The notes beneath the pieces are model-generated. The model saw only the letters and a program-made list of their open reading frames with translations. It was not told the DNA's origin and did no database searches. From the NCBI RefSeq assembly GCF_022965755.1, contig NZ_CP095187.1:1984001-2048000 (forward strand): DNA of 64,000 nucleotides. Direction: 5' to 3'. Both the position numbers and the translations under genes were made by a program. Source of the DNA: Pseudoxanthomonas sp. F37 (lineage in GTDB: Bacteria; Pseudomonadota; Gammaproteobacteria; Xanthomonadales; Xanthomonadaceae). Positions 1 through 7,717 of the stretch are shown one piece after another (positions within the stretch are counted from its first letter, which is position 1; each line of letters opens with the position of its first letter).

Positions 1-403
1 TCTGGTAGGCCGCGTTGTTGACCAGCACGTCCAGTCCCCCCAGGGCGTCCACGGCGTCCCTGACCAGCCGTTCGGCCTGGGCCGGATCGCTGATGTCGCA
101 GGCCAGCGTGGCCGCCTTGCGGCCTGCCGCTTCGACCAGCTGCGCGATCCGCGCGGCATCGGCTTCCTCCGAAGGCAGGTGGGCGATCGCCACGTCGGCG
201 CCCTCACGCGCATACGCGATGGCCACGGCCGCGCCGATGCCGCTGTCGCCGCCGGTGATCAGCGCCCGCTTTCCTGCAAGCAGCCCGTGTCCGACATAGC
301 TGTCCTCGCCATGGTCGGGTCGCGGCTCCATCTTCCCGGTCTTGCCGGGAAAGGATTGCTGTTGCGGCGGGAACGGTGGCCTGGGGTAATCGGGGATGGG
401 CAT
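1..403 (-). CDS. SDR family oxidoreductase, 3'-truncated by the window edge
   Basis: N-terminal part (about 134 residues) of a short-chain dehydrogenase/reductase read leftward out of the window. The ATG at 403 begins a proline-rich leader (MPIPDYPRPPFPPQ) of the kind found in the general-stress, glucose-dehydrogenase-like SDR group (YhdF/YdaD type). The dinucleotide-binding glycine motif TGGDSGIG follows, then a conserved Asp in a CDIS segment, and the NNAAYQ motif sits at the window edge. Family members reduce or oxidise small alcohols or aldehydes with NAD(P)H. The catalytic Tyr-x-x-x-Lys lies outside the window, so activity cannot be judged. Substrate unknown. Confidence 0.85.
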   Translation of the reverse strand, partial: MPIPDYPRPPFPPQQQSFPGKTGKMEPRPDHGEDSYVGHGLLAGKRALITGGDSGIGAAVAIAYAREGADVAIAHLPSEEADAARIAQLVEAAGRKAATLACDISDPAQAERLVRDAVDALGGLDVLVNNAAYQ

Positions 404-489
404 GTGGGTCTCCTTGCAGGGTCGCGGGAGTGCGGCGGACGCGTGCGCGTGGTCGTTCGCGCATGGCGGACCGTGGTGCAGGCGCCGCC

Positions 490-1137
490 TCAGCGCGCCG
501 GCGCCAGTGCCTTGGCTTGTTCCAGGTGTGCGGCGACGTGTTCGCGCGTGCGGGTCAGGTGGTCGCGCACGGCGGGCGTCGTCGCCGCCGGCATCAACGC
601 GCCGTCGAGGGTGGCCAGTGCGTCGGTGTGGCCTTTCACCATGGCGGCGACATAGGCCTGCGCATACGCATCGCCGGTCGTGGCGTCCAGTCTGGCCAGT
701 TCGGCCTGGCCCTTCTGCTGCTGGGCCTGCGCCTTCTCCGCTGCCGCATCCGCGCCGAGCGCGGCGGTCTGGCGGCGGTTCTCGGAATGCTGGTCGATCA
801 TCATCCGTGCGTAGTCGGCCATCTCGCCTTCCACCTGCTTGGCCAATGCCTGTTCGCCTGCCGCGATCTCGTGATCGTTGATCGCATTGAGGACGCCCAA
901 GGCTGCGCGTTCTGCGGGCGCCGAGGCCACGGCCGACGCGCCGGCCGTGGCGTCCTGGCCGGTCGCCGCCACGGTGCTGTCCGTGCTGCCGTCCACAGCG
1001 GCCGGCCTGCCGGTGGGATCCACGGCAGGCACGTCGTCGGCTGCCACGTCGCCCGACGCATCGCGTCGCTCGTTGCAGGCCGATACCGCCAGAGCGAGGG
1101 CGAGGGTCGCCGCAACGCGGGGGATCGTGATTCTCAT
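490..1137 (-). CDS. DUF4142 family lipoprotein
   Basis: A 215-residue exported protein. The start at 1137 (MRITIPRV) is preferred over an upstream in-frame start at 1212 because it places a signal peptide directly at the N terminus, ending in the lipobox-like LAVSAC. A low-complexity Ala/Asp/Thr linker follows, and then an all-helical domain of DUF4142 (ferritin-like fold) type containing EIAAGEQALAKQ, MIDQHSENRRQ and MVKGHTDALATLDG. DUF4142 proteins are periplasmic or outer-membrane anchored and of unknown function; many sit near stress genes. Nothing in the immediate neighbours suggests a pathway. Confidence 0.85.
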   Translation of the reverse strand: MRITIPRVAATLALALAVSACNERRDASGDVAADDVPAVDPTGRPAAVDGSTDSTVAATGQDATAGASAVASAPAERAALGVLNAINDHEIAAGEQALAKQVEGEMADYARMMIDQHSENRRQTAALGADAAAEKAQAQQQKGQAELARLDATTGDAYAQAYVAAMVKGHTDALATLDGALMPAATTPAVRDHLTRTREHVAAHLEQAKALAPAR

Positions 1138-1413
1138 GTCGTGCTCCTGGAAGGGATGCGGTGCGCGCCCGGTGGCGGGCAACGCGGGCGGGGAAGTTCC
1201 ATCACCAGCCAAGCGGGATGGAGCGGAGTGCGGCGGTGGCTGCTCCTTCGCGGGCGTCGATCATCGGGGGTTCATCCTCGATACGCCGCTGCGGTGGAGT
1301 GCCGCGTGTCCACTGTGGGGCCAAGAGGATGAAGAGCTTGTCCGCGCCGGCATCACATCGGGACGACATGGGACGGTGCCACCATGTCCGGGTCCGCCAC
1401 GCCGGAGGCCGTC

Positions 1414-1590
1414 ATGAGCGACGATCCGAACAACACCGGTTCACCCGACCGGGATCGCATCAACCTCAACGAAGACCACGAGCTCCGCTACTGGTCCCAG
1501 GCGCTGGGCGTCACCCCGGAACGCCTGCGATCGGTCGTCGAGGCCGTCGGCACGTCCGTGGCGGCGGTGCGCCGTCATCTCGACGACTGA
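1414..1590 (+). CDS. DUF3606 domain protein
   Basis: A small cytoplasmic protein of 58 residues. The start at 1414 (MSDDPNN) is preferred; an in-frame ATG at 1384 would add ten unconserved residues. The sequence RDRINLNEDHELRYWSQALG followed by VTPERLRSVVEAVGTS and VAAVRRHL is a textbook DUF3606 domain: a short helical protein common in Xanthomonadaceae and other soil proteobacteria, with no known function. It stands alone in its orientation apart from a tiny membrane-protein candidate 12 bases downstream. Confidence 0.85.
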   Translation: MSDDPNNTGSPDRDRINLNEDHELRYWSQALGVTPERLRSVVEAVGTSVAAVRRHLDD

Positions 1591-1602
1591 GCGGGCACAG
1601 GG

Positions 1603-1767
1603 GTGTCGTCCGGTCTGCCTCCGGTGCTGCTGGGCAGTCTGGCTTTCGCAGCGCTGCTGGCGCTGGTCACCTACCTGGCCAGCGCAGGTGCGCGCACGCG
1701 GATCCGCTGGCTGTCGACCGCCGGCGCTTTCTCGGTCGCGATGGCGGCCGGTTTCCAGTTCATCTGA
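1603..1767 (+). CDS. putative 54-residue membrane protein
   Basis: A GTG-initiated frame of 54 codons starting 12 bases after the DUF3606 stop. It has two hydrophobic stretches: PPVLLGSLAFAALLALVTYL, and after a basic AGARTRIRW loop, LSTAGAFSVAMAAGFQFI up to the stop. The pattern (helix, positively charged loop, helix) is that of a small two-helix inner-membrane protein. No family is recognised. The strict hydrophobic periodicity and close spacing to the upstream gene support it, but the GTG start has no strong ribosome-binding site. Confidence 0.4.
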   Translation: MSSGLPPVLLGSLAFAALLALVTYLASAGARTRIRWLSTAGAFSVAMAAGFQFI

Positions 1768-1796
1768 GGCGCGGACCGTCGCCGCAACCGATGCCT

Positions 1797-2192
1797 TCAG
1801 TGCGGCCTGTCGTCATCGCCCAGCGCGAGGCGATCCAGCGCGGCCGTGATCGATGCCACGTCGAAGGGCTTGCGCAGATAGGACAGCGAACGATAGCCCT
1901 CGGGCAGGGTGGTCGTGTCGTAGCCGGTGATCAGCACGGTGGGGATGCCACGCGCCGCCAGCGCATCGGCGAGCGGAAAGGAATATTCCGAGCCCAGGTT
2001 GACGTCCAGCAGCCCGACATCGGGCAGGTCGCCGGCTTCGAGCGTCTGCATGGCCTGTTGCACGCGGGCGAAGGGCCCGAGGACGTCGGCGCCCAGCCGC
2101 TCGATGACATCCTGCAGGGCGGAGGCCAGCAGGTATTCGTCCTCCACGATCATCACCCTGCGTCCCGACAGGCGGCTCGGCATGGCCTTCAC
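1797..2192 (-). CDS. single-domain response regulator (receiver only)
   Basis: A receiver domain of 131 residues without an output domain. Acidic residues are in IVEDEYLL, the phospho-acceptor Asp in LLDVNLG, the conserved Thr in VLITGYD, and the switch Lys in LRKPF, so the phosphorylation site looks complete. Stand-alone receivers of this CheY-like class, often encoded near HWE-type histidine kinases, relay or buffer phosphoryl groups. No kinase gene is in the window. Start could be 2192 or 2183 (MPSRL). Transcribed leftward, downstream of the UbiB-like kinase gene end region but in the same direction, so they may be co-transcribed. Confidence 0.85.
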   Translation of the reverse strand: MKAMPSRLSGRRVMIVEDEYLLASALQDVIERLGADVLGPFARVQQAMQTLEAGDLPDVGLLDVNLGSEYSFPLADALAARGIPTVLITGYDTTTLPEGYRSLSYLRKPFDVASITAALDRLALGDDDRPH

Positions 2193-2265
2193 TCCGGCGG
2201 TCCTGCGGTGATCCTGCCTGCACCCGCGTGAAGAACGCGCCTACGCGGCGTGCGCACGCGCATGC

Positions 2266-3954
2266 TCAGCGGGGCCCGTGTTCCTCGCGCGAGCGCGCAC
2301 GGTGGTCGCTGAGCATCGCACTGACCACGATGCTGGTACCCAGGGCGACGCCCAGCAGGAACAGGATCAGCGCGACCGTGGGATATCCCCACAGCGTGTG
2401 CGAGGTGGGCACCCGCATCATCATGGCCGACGCCAGGATCAGCGCGGCGGTGATGACGCCCACCGATATCCGGTTGGCGATCTTCTGCAGGTTCTCCATC
2501 AGGCGCGAGTCCTCCAGCCCGGTGAGGCGCATCTGGAAGCGGTTTTCGGCGACCAGCGACAGGATGTCCGACAGCTTGCGCGGGCCGTCGCGCAGCAGCG
2601 CCTGGACTTCCATCATCTCGCTGGCCAGGTTGGGCGACGACAGCGATTTGCGCAGGCGCGCGCGCATGACGTGCTGCAGCTGGTCCTCGACCACGCGCCG
2701 GGTGTCCAGCTCCGGCGCCAGCGCCTGGCATACCGCGTCCAGGTTGAGCAGGGTCTTGCCCAGCAGGCTGAGTTCGGGCGGCGGCCGCAGGCCGCACTGC
2801 ATGGCGATGCGGACCAGCTCCAGGACCACCACGCCTTCGGACATCGAGGACTGGTGCGCGCCGTAGCGCGAGATCAGCTGTCCCACCTCGCGCAGATAGC
2901 GCGGCTCGTCGTAGTCCTCCAGGCGGATGCCCAGCGCGATGCATTCCTCGGCGACCTGCTCGCCGCGTCCGTCCACGGCGGCGAACAGCAGCTTCAGCAG
3001 CCGGTCGCGCTGGCGCGGCGGCACGTTCGCCACCATGCCCAGGTCGAAGATGGCCAGACGGCCGTCGTCGGTCACCCTCAGGTTGCCCGGGTGCGGATCG
3101 GCGTGGATCTCGCCATGCACGAACACCTGGTCGAGATAGCCGCGCAGCAGGTCTTCCGCCACGGGCGTCATGTCCTGCTCGGTGCGGCGCAGCCCGGAAA
3201 TCCCGTCCACGCGCCGCCCTGTCGCCAACTCCATCGTCAGCACGCGGCGGCCGGTATAGTCCCAGAGCGGGGCAGGGACCCAGAGCAGGCGGAACGGGGT
3301 GAGGTGCTGGCGAAAGCGCTCCAGGTTCTCGGCTTCGGCCACATAGTCGAGCTCGGCCATGAGCGAGCGCCCGAATTCGTCCAGCCACTCCGAAAAGCGT
3401 ACGTGCCGTCCCACGCGGGTCAGTCGATCGGCGGCATCGGCGATGCCCCGCAACAGGTCCAGGTCGCCCATCAGCTGCGCGGCCACGCCCGGGCGCTGGA
3501 CCTTCACCGCGACGTCGCGACCGTCGCGCAGCGTCGCACGATGCACCTGGGCCAGCGACGCACAGCCGATGGGCACTTCGTCGAAGCTGGCGAAGGCACG
3601 CCCGATGCGCACGCCGATGGCGTCCTCGATCTGCTCCCGGATCGCCTCGAACGGCACCGGCGTGACCTTTTCCTGCATGCGTTCCAGGGCCGCGGCATAG
3701 GCCGGCGGTACCAGGTCCGGCCGCGTGGACAGCATCTGCCCGAGTTTGACGAAGGTCGGGCCCAGGGCTTCCAGATCGTCGGCGAACCGCTCGGGACTTC
3801 CTTCCTCGTCCGGCCCGCCCTCGGACAGGGCGCCATTCAACGTGAGTCCCTGGAATACGCCGGCCTTGCGATAGCGCAGCAGGAATCGCAGGATCGCCGT
3901 GCGGCGTGCCATCTTCCCTTCGGGTGCGTCCGTGGTGTCGTCGATGTGGTTCAT
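2266..3954 (-). CDS. ABC1/AarF/UbiB family atypical kinase
   Basis: A 562-residue membrane-anchored protein-kinase-like protein. Start at 3954 (MNHIDDTT) is chosen because GGAGGT lies four bases upstream; MEVDM at 3966 is an alternative. It has the family-defining KLGQ near residue 70, the lysine of VAVKVQRPG near 151, HADPHPGN at 284-291 and the metal-binding FDLG at 303-306. Two C-terminal hydrophobic helices (AALILASAMMM and LILFLLGVALG) match the UbiB topology. UbiB proteins are ATPases needed for aerobic ubiquinone synthesis, but this copy has no ubi neighbours, so it may be a paralogue with another lipid-related role. Confidence 0.9.
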   Translation of the reverse strand: MNHIDDTTDAPEGKMARRTAILRFLLRYRKAGVFQGLTLNGALSEGGPDEEGSPERFADDLEALGPTFVKLGQMLSTRPDLVPPAYAAALERMQEKVTPVPFEAIREQIEDAIGVRIGRAFASFDEVPIGCASLAQVHRATLRDGRDVAVKVQRPGVAAQLMGDLDLLRGIADAADRLTRVGRHVRFSEWLDEFGRSLMAELDYVAEAENLERFRQHLTPFRLLWVPAPLWDYTGRRVLTMELATGRRVDGISGLRRTEQDMTPVAEDLLRGYLDQVFVHGEIHADPHPGNLRVTDDGRLAIFDLGMVANVPPRQRDRLLKLLFAAVDGRGEQVAEECIALGIRLEDYDEPRYLREVGQLISRYGAHQSSMSEGVVVLELVRIAMQCGLRPPPELSLLGKTLLNLDAVCQALAPELDTRRVVEDQLQHVMRARLRKSLSSPNLASEMMEVQALLRDGPRKLSDILSLVAENRFQMRLTGLEDSRLMENLQKIANRISVGVITAALILASAMMMRVPTSHTLWGYPTVALILFLLGVALGTSIVVSAMLSDHRARSREEHGPR

Positions 3955-4080
3955 GTCCACCTCCATGTCCGATTCTGGGTCGGAGGGGAGTGAGCATGCG
4001 GTGAATGACGATGCGGCGCGGTCACGCCCCGCTAACGCGCGCACGCCTGCAATGGCAGCCCCGCAAGCGAGGCTGCCCGG

Positions 4081-4263
4081 ATGACGCAGACACCCGAACA
4101 TCGCCCCAACGAACACAGCGACCGTGGCAAGCCCAACACGCCCGACCGCTTCCGCAACGACAAGGCGCGCTGGAAAGAGCATGACCAGCCCGACGATCCG
4201 CGCGACAACCAACCGGACCCCGAACGCGACTATCCGGATGCGGAAGAGGGCGTGCCCCGATAG
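4081..4263 (+). CDS. small hydrophilic protein of unknown function
   Basis: Sixty residues, extremely hydrophilic and proline/Asp/Arg rich (for example NKARWKEHD-type and QPDDPRDNQPDPERDYPD stretches), with no hydrophobic core. It lies alone on the + strand between two leftward genes. It could be a disordered stress protein or a chance frame in GC-rich DNA; the absence of Ala/Gly/Arg runs typical of shadow frames argues weakly for a real gene. No family recognised. Confidence 0.35.
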   Translation: MTQTPEHRPNEHSDRGKPNTPDRFRNDKARWKEHDQPDDPRDNQPDPERDYPDAEEGVPR

Positions 4264-4280
4264 CGCAACGCGACGGCGGC

Positions 4281-5024
4281 TCAGCCTGCGCCAAGCGTAT
4301 GGAGCGGCTGGCAGCGCGGGCAGAAGAAGTTCCTGCGCTGCGTGGTGCCCAGATATTCCTTGACCACCGTTCCGTTGCAGGTCGGGCAGGTGCGCCGGGT
4401 GTGTATCAACCAGTGCTTGCGCAGCACGTACCGGCGCTTCCATTCCAGGAAGTCGAAGCTGTAGGCGCGTGCCTGGGCGATGAGCGCGGTGAGCGCACGC
4501 GGGGGCAGGGCGCCCACCTGGCTGGCCGGATGCACGCCAATGCGGAACAGGACTTCGTTCTTGATGATGTTGCCCACGCCGGCGAACACGTCCTGGTCCA
4601 ACAGGGCGTCGCATGCAAGCCGCTCCGGCCGCGCCTTCAGCTTGCTGCGCGCCAGTGCGGGATCCCAGGCGGGGTTCATCACGTCCACGCGCCAGTCGTA
4701 GACCTCGTCCAGGGGCGTTTCGATGAACCTGATCGAGGAGGCGTAGAACACCAGAGAGCCGTTGTCGAACGTCAGCGCCAGTCGCGGTGGTGCCTGCTTG
4801 CGGCTGTCGATGCAGTACGAACCGAACATCAGCATGTGCACGCGCAGACTGAAACCGCGGAACTCCAGCAGGAAGTGCTTGCCCCAGCTACGCACCGACA
4901 CGACCCGCCGGCCCACCATCCGGGCGATGTCCATGCGGCTGTTCCCCGCGACCTCACGCACGGTCTGTCCGCTGAACTTGGCGGCGGCCTCCTTCAGGAT
5001 GACGATGGAAGGGCCTTCAGGCAC
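4281..5024 (-). CDS. Fpg/Nei family DNA glycosylase (endonuclease VIII-like)
   Basis: A 247-residue base-excision repair glycosylase/AP lyase. The start is the GTG at 5024, which yields M-PEGPS: Pro2 is the catalytic nucleophile and Glu3 the acid of the Fpg/Nei family, so longer starts would abolish activity. It has a helix-two-turn-helix region (DQDVFAGVGNIIKNEVLF) and a C-terminal zinc finger with CPTC and CPRC pairs. It is shorter than classical Fpg (about 270) and resembles the short Nei-like group of soil proteobacteria. Likely substrate is oxidised pyrimidines or purines in DNA; which one cannot be told from sequence alone. Confidence 0.9.
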   Translation of the reverse strand: MPEGPSIVILKEAAAKFSGQTVREVAGNSRMDIARMVGRRVVSVRSWGKHFLLEFRGFSLRVHMLMFGSYCIDSRKQAPPRLALTFDNGSLVFYASSIRFIETPLDEVYDWRVDVMNPAWDPALARSKLKARPERLACDALLDQDVFAGVGNIIKNEVLFRIGVHPASQVGALPPRALTALIAQARAYSFDFLEWKRRYVLRKHWLIHTRRTCPTCNGTVVKEYLGTTQRRNFFCPRCQPLHTLGAG

Positions 5025-5233
5025 GCCGCGTGTCCGCACGCGCCTGCGGTGCCGGCCGGTCTGCGCATCCGGCGGCAATGCCCGTGTTCTTCATCGTTCG
5101 CCCTGCGCCCATAGGCCGCAGAGAAGACCCCACCCGGGGTGAACACGCCGTGGAGTCGGCGGTGCCGCTGCCGACACAGGCTGCCCCACGGAAGGAAGCG
5201 CCACTGGCCAGCAGGTGAACGGAGGCCGCAGAA

Positions 5234-5247
5234 TTGATCCGGATCAA
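5234..5247. promoter_or_regulatory. FNR/Anr box, perfect palindrome
   Basis: TTGATCCGGATCAA matches the FNR/Anr consensus TTGAT-N4-ATCAA exactly. A possible -10 hexamer GACAAT lies at 5271-5276. This puts the box centre close to -41 from a predicted start near 5282, the class II activator position, 61 bases before the ATG of the flavoprotein gene at 5308. Confidence 0.7.
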
Positions 5248-5307
5248 CGCGCGCCGGCGCGGCTGGCGCTGACAATCGATCCGGCTTTTCGATTGGACGG
5301 AGCTGTC

Positions 5308-6573
5308 ATGCGCCTGGGTTCGCGTTCCCTGGTGATTCCCGTGGTGCTGGTCAGCTTCGCGCTGACGGCCTGGGCGGTTCCCGGCAGCACCTGGCCGACC
5401 ACGGGCATGCTCAGCCTGGGCTCGGGTGTCGCCGCCGTGTCGCTGATGGCCCTTGCGGCCGTCCTGGGCGCACGCTGGAAGGTGGTCGAGTCGCTGTTCG
5501 GTGGTCTGGACCGCGTCTACGAGACGCACAAGTGGCTGGGCGTGTGGGCGCTGGTGTTCGCCTCGATCCATCTGGTCTTCAAGGCGGGCGCGCCCGGGTG
5601 GGAGACAGCCGCCATCCTGCCGCTGCCACCCCCGGTGACGCGGCTCGTCCGGCAGCTCAGCTTCGTGTCGCTGATGCTCATCGTGCTGTTGGCGCTGAAC
5701 CGCAAGATCCCGTACCGGAGCTGGCGGTGGTGGCACAAGCTGTCCGGTCCCCTGTTCCTGATCGTCATCGCGCATTGGGCCAGCTTCAAGTCGCCCATCG
5801 TGCTGGCCAGCCCGGCGGGCGCCTGGCTGGCCGTGTTGTCGTCGCTGGGGGTGGTGGGGGCGGCCTACAAGCTGCTGCTGTATCCCCTGTTCTCGCGGCA
5901 TGCGCGGTACCGCCTGCGCTCGGTGTCGGCCAACGGCAGCGCCGTCCATCTGCAGCTTGTGCCGGAGGGCCGGCGCATTCCTTTCCTTCCGGGGCAGTTC
6001 GCGTTCGTGTCCTTCGAGCAGGAAGGCCTGCGCGAGCCGCATCCTTTCACCATTGCCAGCGCGGAGGACGCCGAGGGAGGCATCGCCTTCATGGTGCGTT
6101 CGCTGGGCGATTACACGGAGCGGCTGGTGAGGGACGCCAGGCCCGGGATGGTGGCGCAGGTCTACGCGCCGTTCGGCCGGTTCGAGCGCAGGCCGAGCGG
6201 GCGGCAGGAAATATGGATCGCCGGCGGCGTGGGGGTGACGCCGTTCATCGCATGGCTACGCGATGCCGACGCGACCGGGCTGGACGGCGTGACCTTCTTC
6301 CACTTCTTCACGCCGGGCCGCGAGCTTCCCGAGGCCGTGGACCTGGCGGCGATGGCGCGTGCGCGGGGCGTGGAACTGGTCGACGTCGCCACGGGACCGG
6401 CCTCCATGGCGTTTCGCCGGCGGTTCGCGCAAGTGGTCGAGCAGGCGGGCGCGGCGGAGGTGCAGATCAGCTTCTGCGGCCCCCAGGGCCTGCTGCAGCA
6501 GGTGCGTCAGCTGATGCGGGAAACCGGCGTGGCGGAAGACCGGTTGCGGCACGAGCTGTTCGAGTTCCGCTGA
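5308..6573 (+). CDS. ferric-reductase-like transmembrane FAD/NAD(P)-binding oxidoreductase
   Basis: A 421-residue membrane flavoprotein. The ATG at 5308 follows GGAG by five bases. The N-terminal half holds about six hydrophobic helices of the ferric-reductase-like transmembrane type, with candidate haem histidines in YETHKWLG, IHLVF, WHKLSG and AHWASF. The C-terminal half is a ferredoxin-NADP reductase unit: FLPGQFAFVSF and EPHPFTIAS for FAD, GGVGVTPF for the nucleotide, and FCGPQGL near the end. Members move electrons from NAD(P)H across the membrane. The Anr box upstream suggests induction at low oxygen. Real acceptor unknown. Confidence 0.85.
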   Translation: MRLGSRSLVIPVVLVSFALTAWAVPGSTWPTTGMLSLGSGVAAVSLMALAAVLGARWKVVESLFGGLDRVYETHKWLGVWALVFASIHLVFKAGAPGWETAAILPLPPPVTRLVRQLSFVSLMLIVLLALNRKIPYRSWRWWHKLSGPLFLIVIAHWASFKSPIVLASPAGAWLAVLSSLGVVGAAYKLLLYPLFSRHARYRLRSVSANGSAVHLQLVPEGRRIPFLPGQFAFVSFEQEGLREPHPFTIASAEDAEGGIAFMVRSLGDYTERLVRDARPGMVAQVYAPFGRFERRPSGRQEIWIAGGVGVTPFIAWLRDADATGLDGVTFFHFFTPGRELPEAVDLAAMARARGVELVDVATGPASMAFRRRFAQVVEQAGAAEVQISFCGPQGLLQQVRQLMRETGVAEDRLRHELFEFR

Positions 6574-6631
6574 GGCGGGGGCGATTCATGCACCGGGCAG
6601 GGAACTAGGGCCGGTCCGCATCGCTTCAGCG

Positions 6632-7714
6632 CTACGGATCCGTGGCGCCTTCGGTGATGAACGCCTTGATGGCCTGTGCATAGACCGTCGGCCGTTCCCA
6701 CCACAGGATGTGTCCGGCACCGGCCACGAACCGGTACCGCGCGTCGGGGAACAGGTCCACATACTCGTAGGCTTCGGCATAGGGCACGAAATCGCACTGC
6801 CCCTGGAGCACCAGCACCTTGCCGGGGAAGCGGCGCATGTCGGGGCGGGGATCGGCGACATTCCCGAACCAGTTCGCGCCGGTACGCACGTACAGACCCG
6901 CGCCTCCTTCTTCAGGCTGCACCTTGCGCGGATCGCAGACCATGTTGCGGGTGAAGCGTGCCGCCAGCGTGTTCAACGCGGCATCCGCTTCGGCATCCGA
7001 TACGGTCTTGACGTCGAGCGCCATGGCGATGGCCTGGGCCAGGATCACCTTGGGTGGCATCGCCGACAAGGCCGTATCGGCCCGGTACTGCGCCGCATCC
7101 GGCGGACGGAAATCCATTGCCGCGGGGATGGGAAACCTCGACGCCGGCACGGAGCGTCCCTGCTCGTCGTATTGCGCGGGCTCCAGGTTGCCGGGTGAAC
7201 TCAACACCAGGTGCGTGACCGTGTCCGGATGCCGGGCGGCGTAGTACGCCGCGACCCGGGCGCCGTGCGAATGTCCGATCAGTGCCACGCGCGACGCGCC
7301 GAGATGATGGACGATGATGTCGTGCAGGTCGCCGATCTGGTCATTGAACCCGCTGTCCTTGGGGCGGACGAGACGGTCAGAAAGACCGGAGCCGTGCTGG
7401 TCGTAGAGGTAGACCGCATGCCCGGCTTCGGCCAACGGCCGCAGTGCCTCGATGACCGACGAATGCACGTAACCGCCCGGTCCGCCATGCAGGAACACCA
7501 CCGGCATGGTGCGGGCGGCACCCGCCGGCGGCGCCAGTTTCGTATAGGCGATGCGGTAGCCGCCCGGCATGCGCCAGTACTGCGTATCCGCACGCGGTCG
7601 AAGGGGCTGCACGGTCGGATGCACCGGCACCAGGTACACCGCCAGCAACGCCAGACACAGCAGCGCCAGGCACGCCGCGCCCGCGCGGACCAGCCGCCTC
7701 ATCCAGCGCTTCAT
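6632..7714 (-). CDS. alpha/beta hydrolase, proline-iminopeptidase-like
   Basis: A 360-residue exported or membrane-anchored hydrolase with an N-terminal hydrophobic helix (CLALLCLALLAVYLV). The oxyanion-hole motif HGGPGG is typical of the proline iminopeptidase group; the nucleophile is in LIGHSHGAR, a likely Asp in GQCDFVPY and the His in GAGHILWW. It is the last gene of a leftward operon, starting three bases after the acyltransferase stop. Peptidase versus ester hydrolase cannot be decided; the partner acyltransferase hints that it could work on an acylated envelope or secreted compound. Confidence 0.85.
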   Translation of the reverse strand: MKRWMRRLVRAGAACLALLCLALLAVYLVPVHPTVQPLRPRADTQYWRMPGGYRIAYTKLAPPAGAARTMPVVFLHGGPGGYVHSSVIEALRPLAEAGHAVYLYDQHGSGLSDRLVRPKDSGFNDQIGDLHDIIVHHLGASRVALIGHSHGARVAAYYAARHPDTVTHLVLSSPGNLEPAQYDEQGRSVPASRFPIPAAMDFRPPDAAQYRADTALSAMPPKVILAQAIAMALDVKTVSDAEADAALNTLAARFTRNMVCDPRKVQPEEGGAGLYVRTGANWFGNVADPRPDMRRFPGKVLVLQGQCDFVPYAEAYEYVDLFPDARYRFVAGAGHILWWERPTVYAQAIKAFITEGATDP

Positions 7715-7717
7715 GCC

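Noticed and set aside
2278-3993. 571-codon rightward open frame opposite the UbiB-like gene
   Set aside because: It is an antisense shadow in very GC-rich DNA; the leftward frame has all kinase-family motifs and the rightward one has none.
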